DNA of 64,000 nt from Pararge aegeria (lineage: Eukaryota; Arthropoda; Insecta; Lepidoptera; Nymphalidae), in contig NC_053181.1 in assembly GCF_905163445.1 (NCBI RefSeq), forward strand, positions 8,308,001 to 8,372,000. Reading direction: 5' to 3'. Shown here one piece after another: positions 63,785 through 64,000 of this stretch. Below the pieces are notes generated by a model, which saw only the letters and a list, made by a program, of their open reading frames with translations, was not told the origin of the DNA and did no database searches. Position numbers and translations under genes: made by a program. The first letter of the stretch is position 1; every line of letters starts with the position of its first letter.

Positions 63785-64000
63785 AATTAAAATCATTATT
63801 GCCTGTACTTCATTATACAAACCTCACTAAAAAGATTCATGTAATTATATTATAATCATTTAGGAAATTCTTATAATGGAGAATTGATAAATTTTATTTC
63901 TTAATTAATTTGTTAGTGATTTTGTTAAAGTGGTGTTTATCATTCTATTTTGATAATAAGATTGTCTGTTTTTTTAATCATTACAAATAAAGTAGATTCA
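63785..64000 (+). other. 3' flank/UTR of the DIRS-like element
   Basis: AT-rich, no open frame. AATAAAG at about 63987-63993 could be a polyadenylation signal, with the window ending a few bases later. No block matching the 59600-59890 region is visible, so the terminal repeats must be outside the window or lost. Confidence 0.45.

Larger units (their letters stand above)
59780..64000 (+). mobile_element. DIRS-like tyrosine-recombinase retrotransposon (defective)
   Basis: Gene order gag-like, RT-RNase H-methyltransferase-like, tyrosine recombinase, all on plus, is the order known for DIRS/PAT-type elements, which integrate with a tyrosine recombinase rather than a DDE integrase. Such elements carry inverted or split direct terminal repeats; none is visible inside the window because the 3' end lies beyond 64000 and the 5' boundary is unclear. 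The copy has lost coding capacity in gag and pol (two frameshifts, one internal deletion, one stop), while the recombinase frame is open. It shows no target duplication, as expected for this class, but that cannot be tested here. Confidence 0.85.

Noticed and set aside
1..64000. CRISPR arrays, operons, riboswitches or integrated virus
   Set aside because: No direct-repeat/spacer pattern, no clustered co-directional genes with ribosome binding sites, and no capsid or polymerase frames other than retroelement ones; the sequence is eukaryotic in character.

Overview
This window looks like AT-rich, repeat-laden insect DNA, most likely from a butterfly or moth. The lineage call is inference from memory. 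The window has several families of tRNA-derived SINEs with recognisable A and B boxes, Helitron-like 3' ends of the type 'GAAGTCGCGGGCAACAGCTAGT' (written here only as a type), decayed non-LTR reverse transcriptases, fold-back elements, and arthropod-style promoters and splice sites. The SINE and Helitron families resemble ones I associate with nymphalid (perhaps satyrine) butterflies, which I cannot check here. There is no operon structure, tRNA or rRNA gene, or CRISPR array.

Layout. 1-5 kb: a decayed minus-strand LINE reverse transcriptase (about 1.7-2.9 kb), a non-autonomous Helitron and a SINE. 5.4-9.0 kb: the best candidate host gene, on the minus strand, with a CpG-rich promoter/5'UTR (8547-8990), a first coding exon with a hydrophobic leader (8411-8546), a possible small exon near 7953-8035 and a well-formed internal exon (5438-5669). 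It would continue off the left edge or into unrecognised exons. 9-38 kb: gene-poor sequence with SINEs, LINE fragments (15.1, 22.3 and 34.9 kb), palindromic fold-backs, Helitron fragments and a 400-bp GCCTGCC-type simple repeat. Near 38.1 kb: a plus-strand promoter and first coding exon (38088-38187) of a second unidentified gene. 38-59 kb: mostly repeats, including a 1.1-kb minisatellite of about 44-bp units with higher-order structure (53.2-54.3 kb) and a 578-bp element with 150-bp terminal inverted repeats (58.3-58.9 kb).

The most complete coding unit is at the right end (about 59.8-64.0 kb). It is a DIRS-like tyrosine-recombinase retrotransposon with, in order, a gag-like gene with a cleanly predicted GT-AG intron, a reverse transcriptase-RNase H-methyltransferase-like polyprotein, and an uninterrupted tyrosine recombinase whose start overlaps the pol stop (TGATG). 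The copy is dead in cis. Gag has two frameshifts. The RT has lost its N-terminal half, including the first catalytic Asp motif, at a junction made of tandem 10-mers. RNase H carries one TAA. The recombinase has Tyr where the family has the His of HxxR. The window ends before the element's 3' repeats can be seen.

Limits. All family names are from pattern recognition. Identity and copy number were judged by eye, and element boundaries are approximate unless stated.
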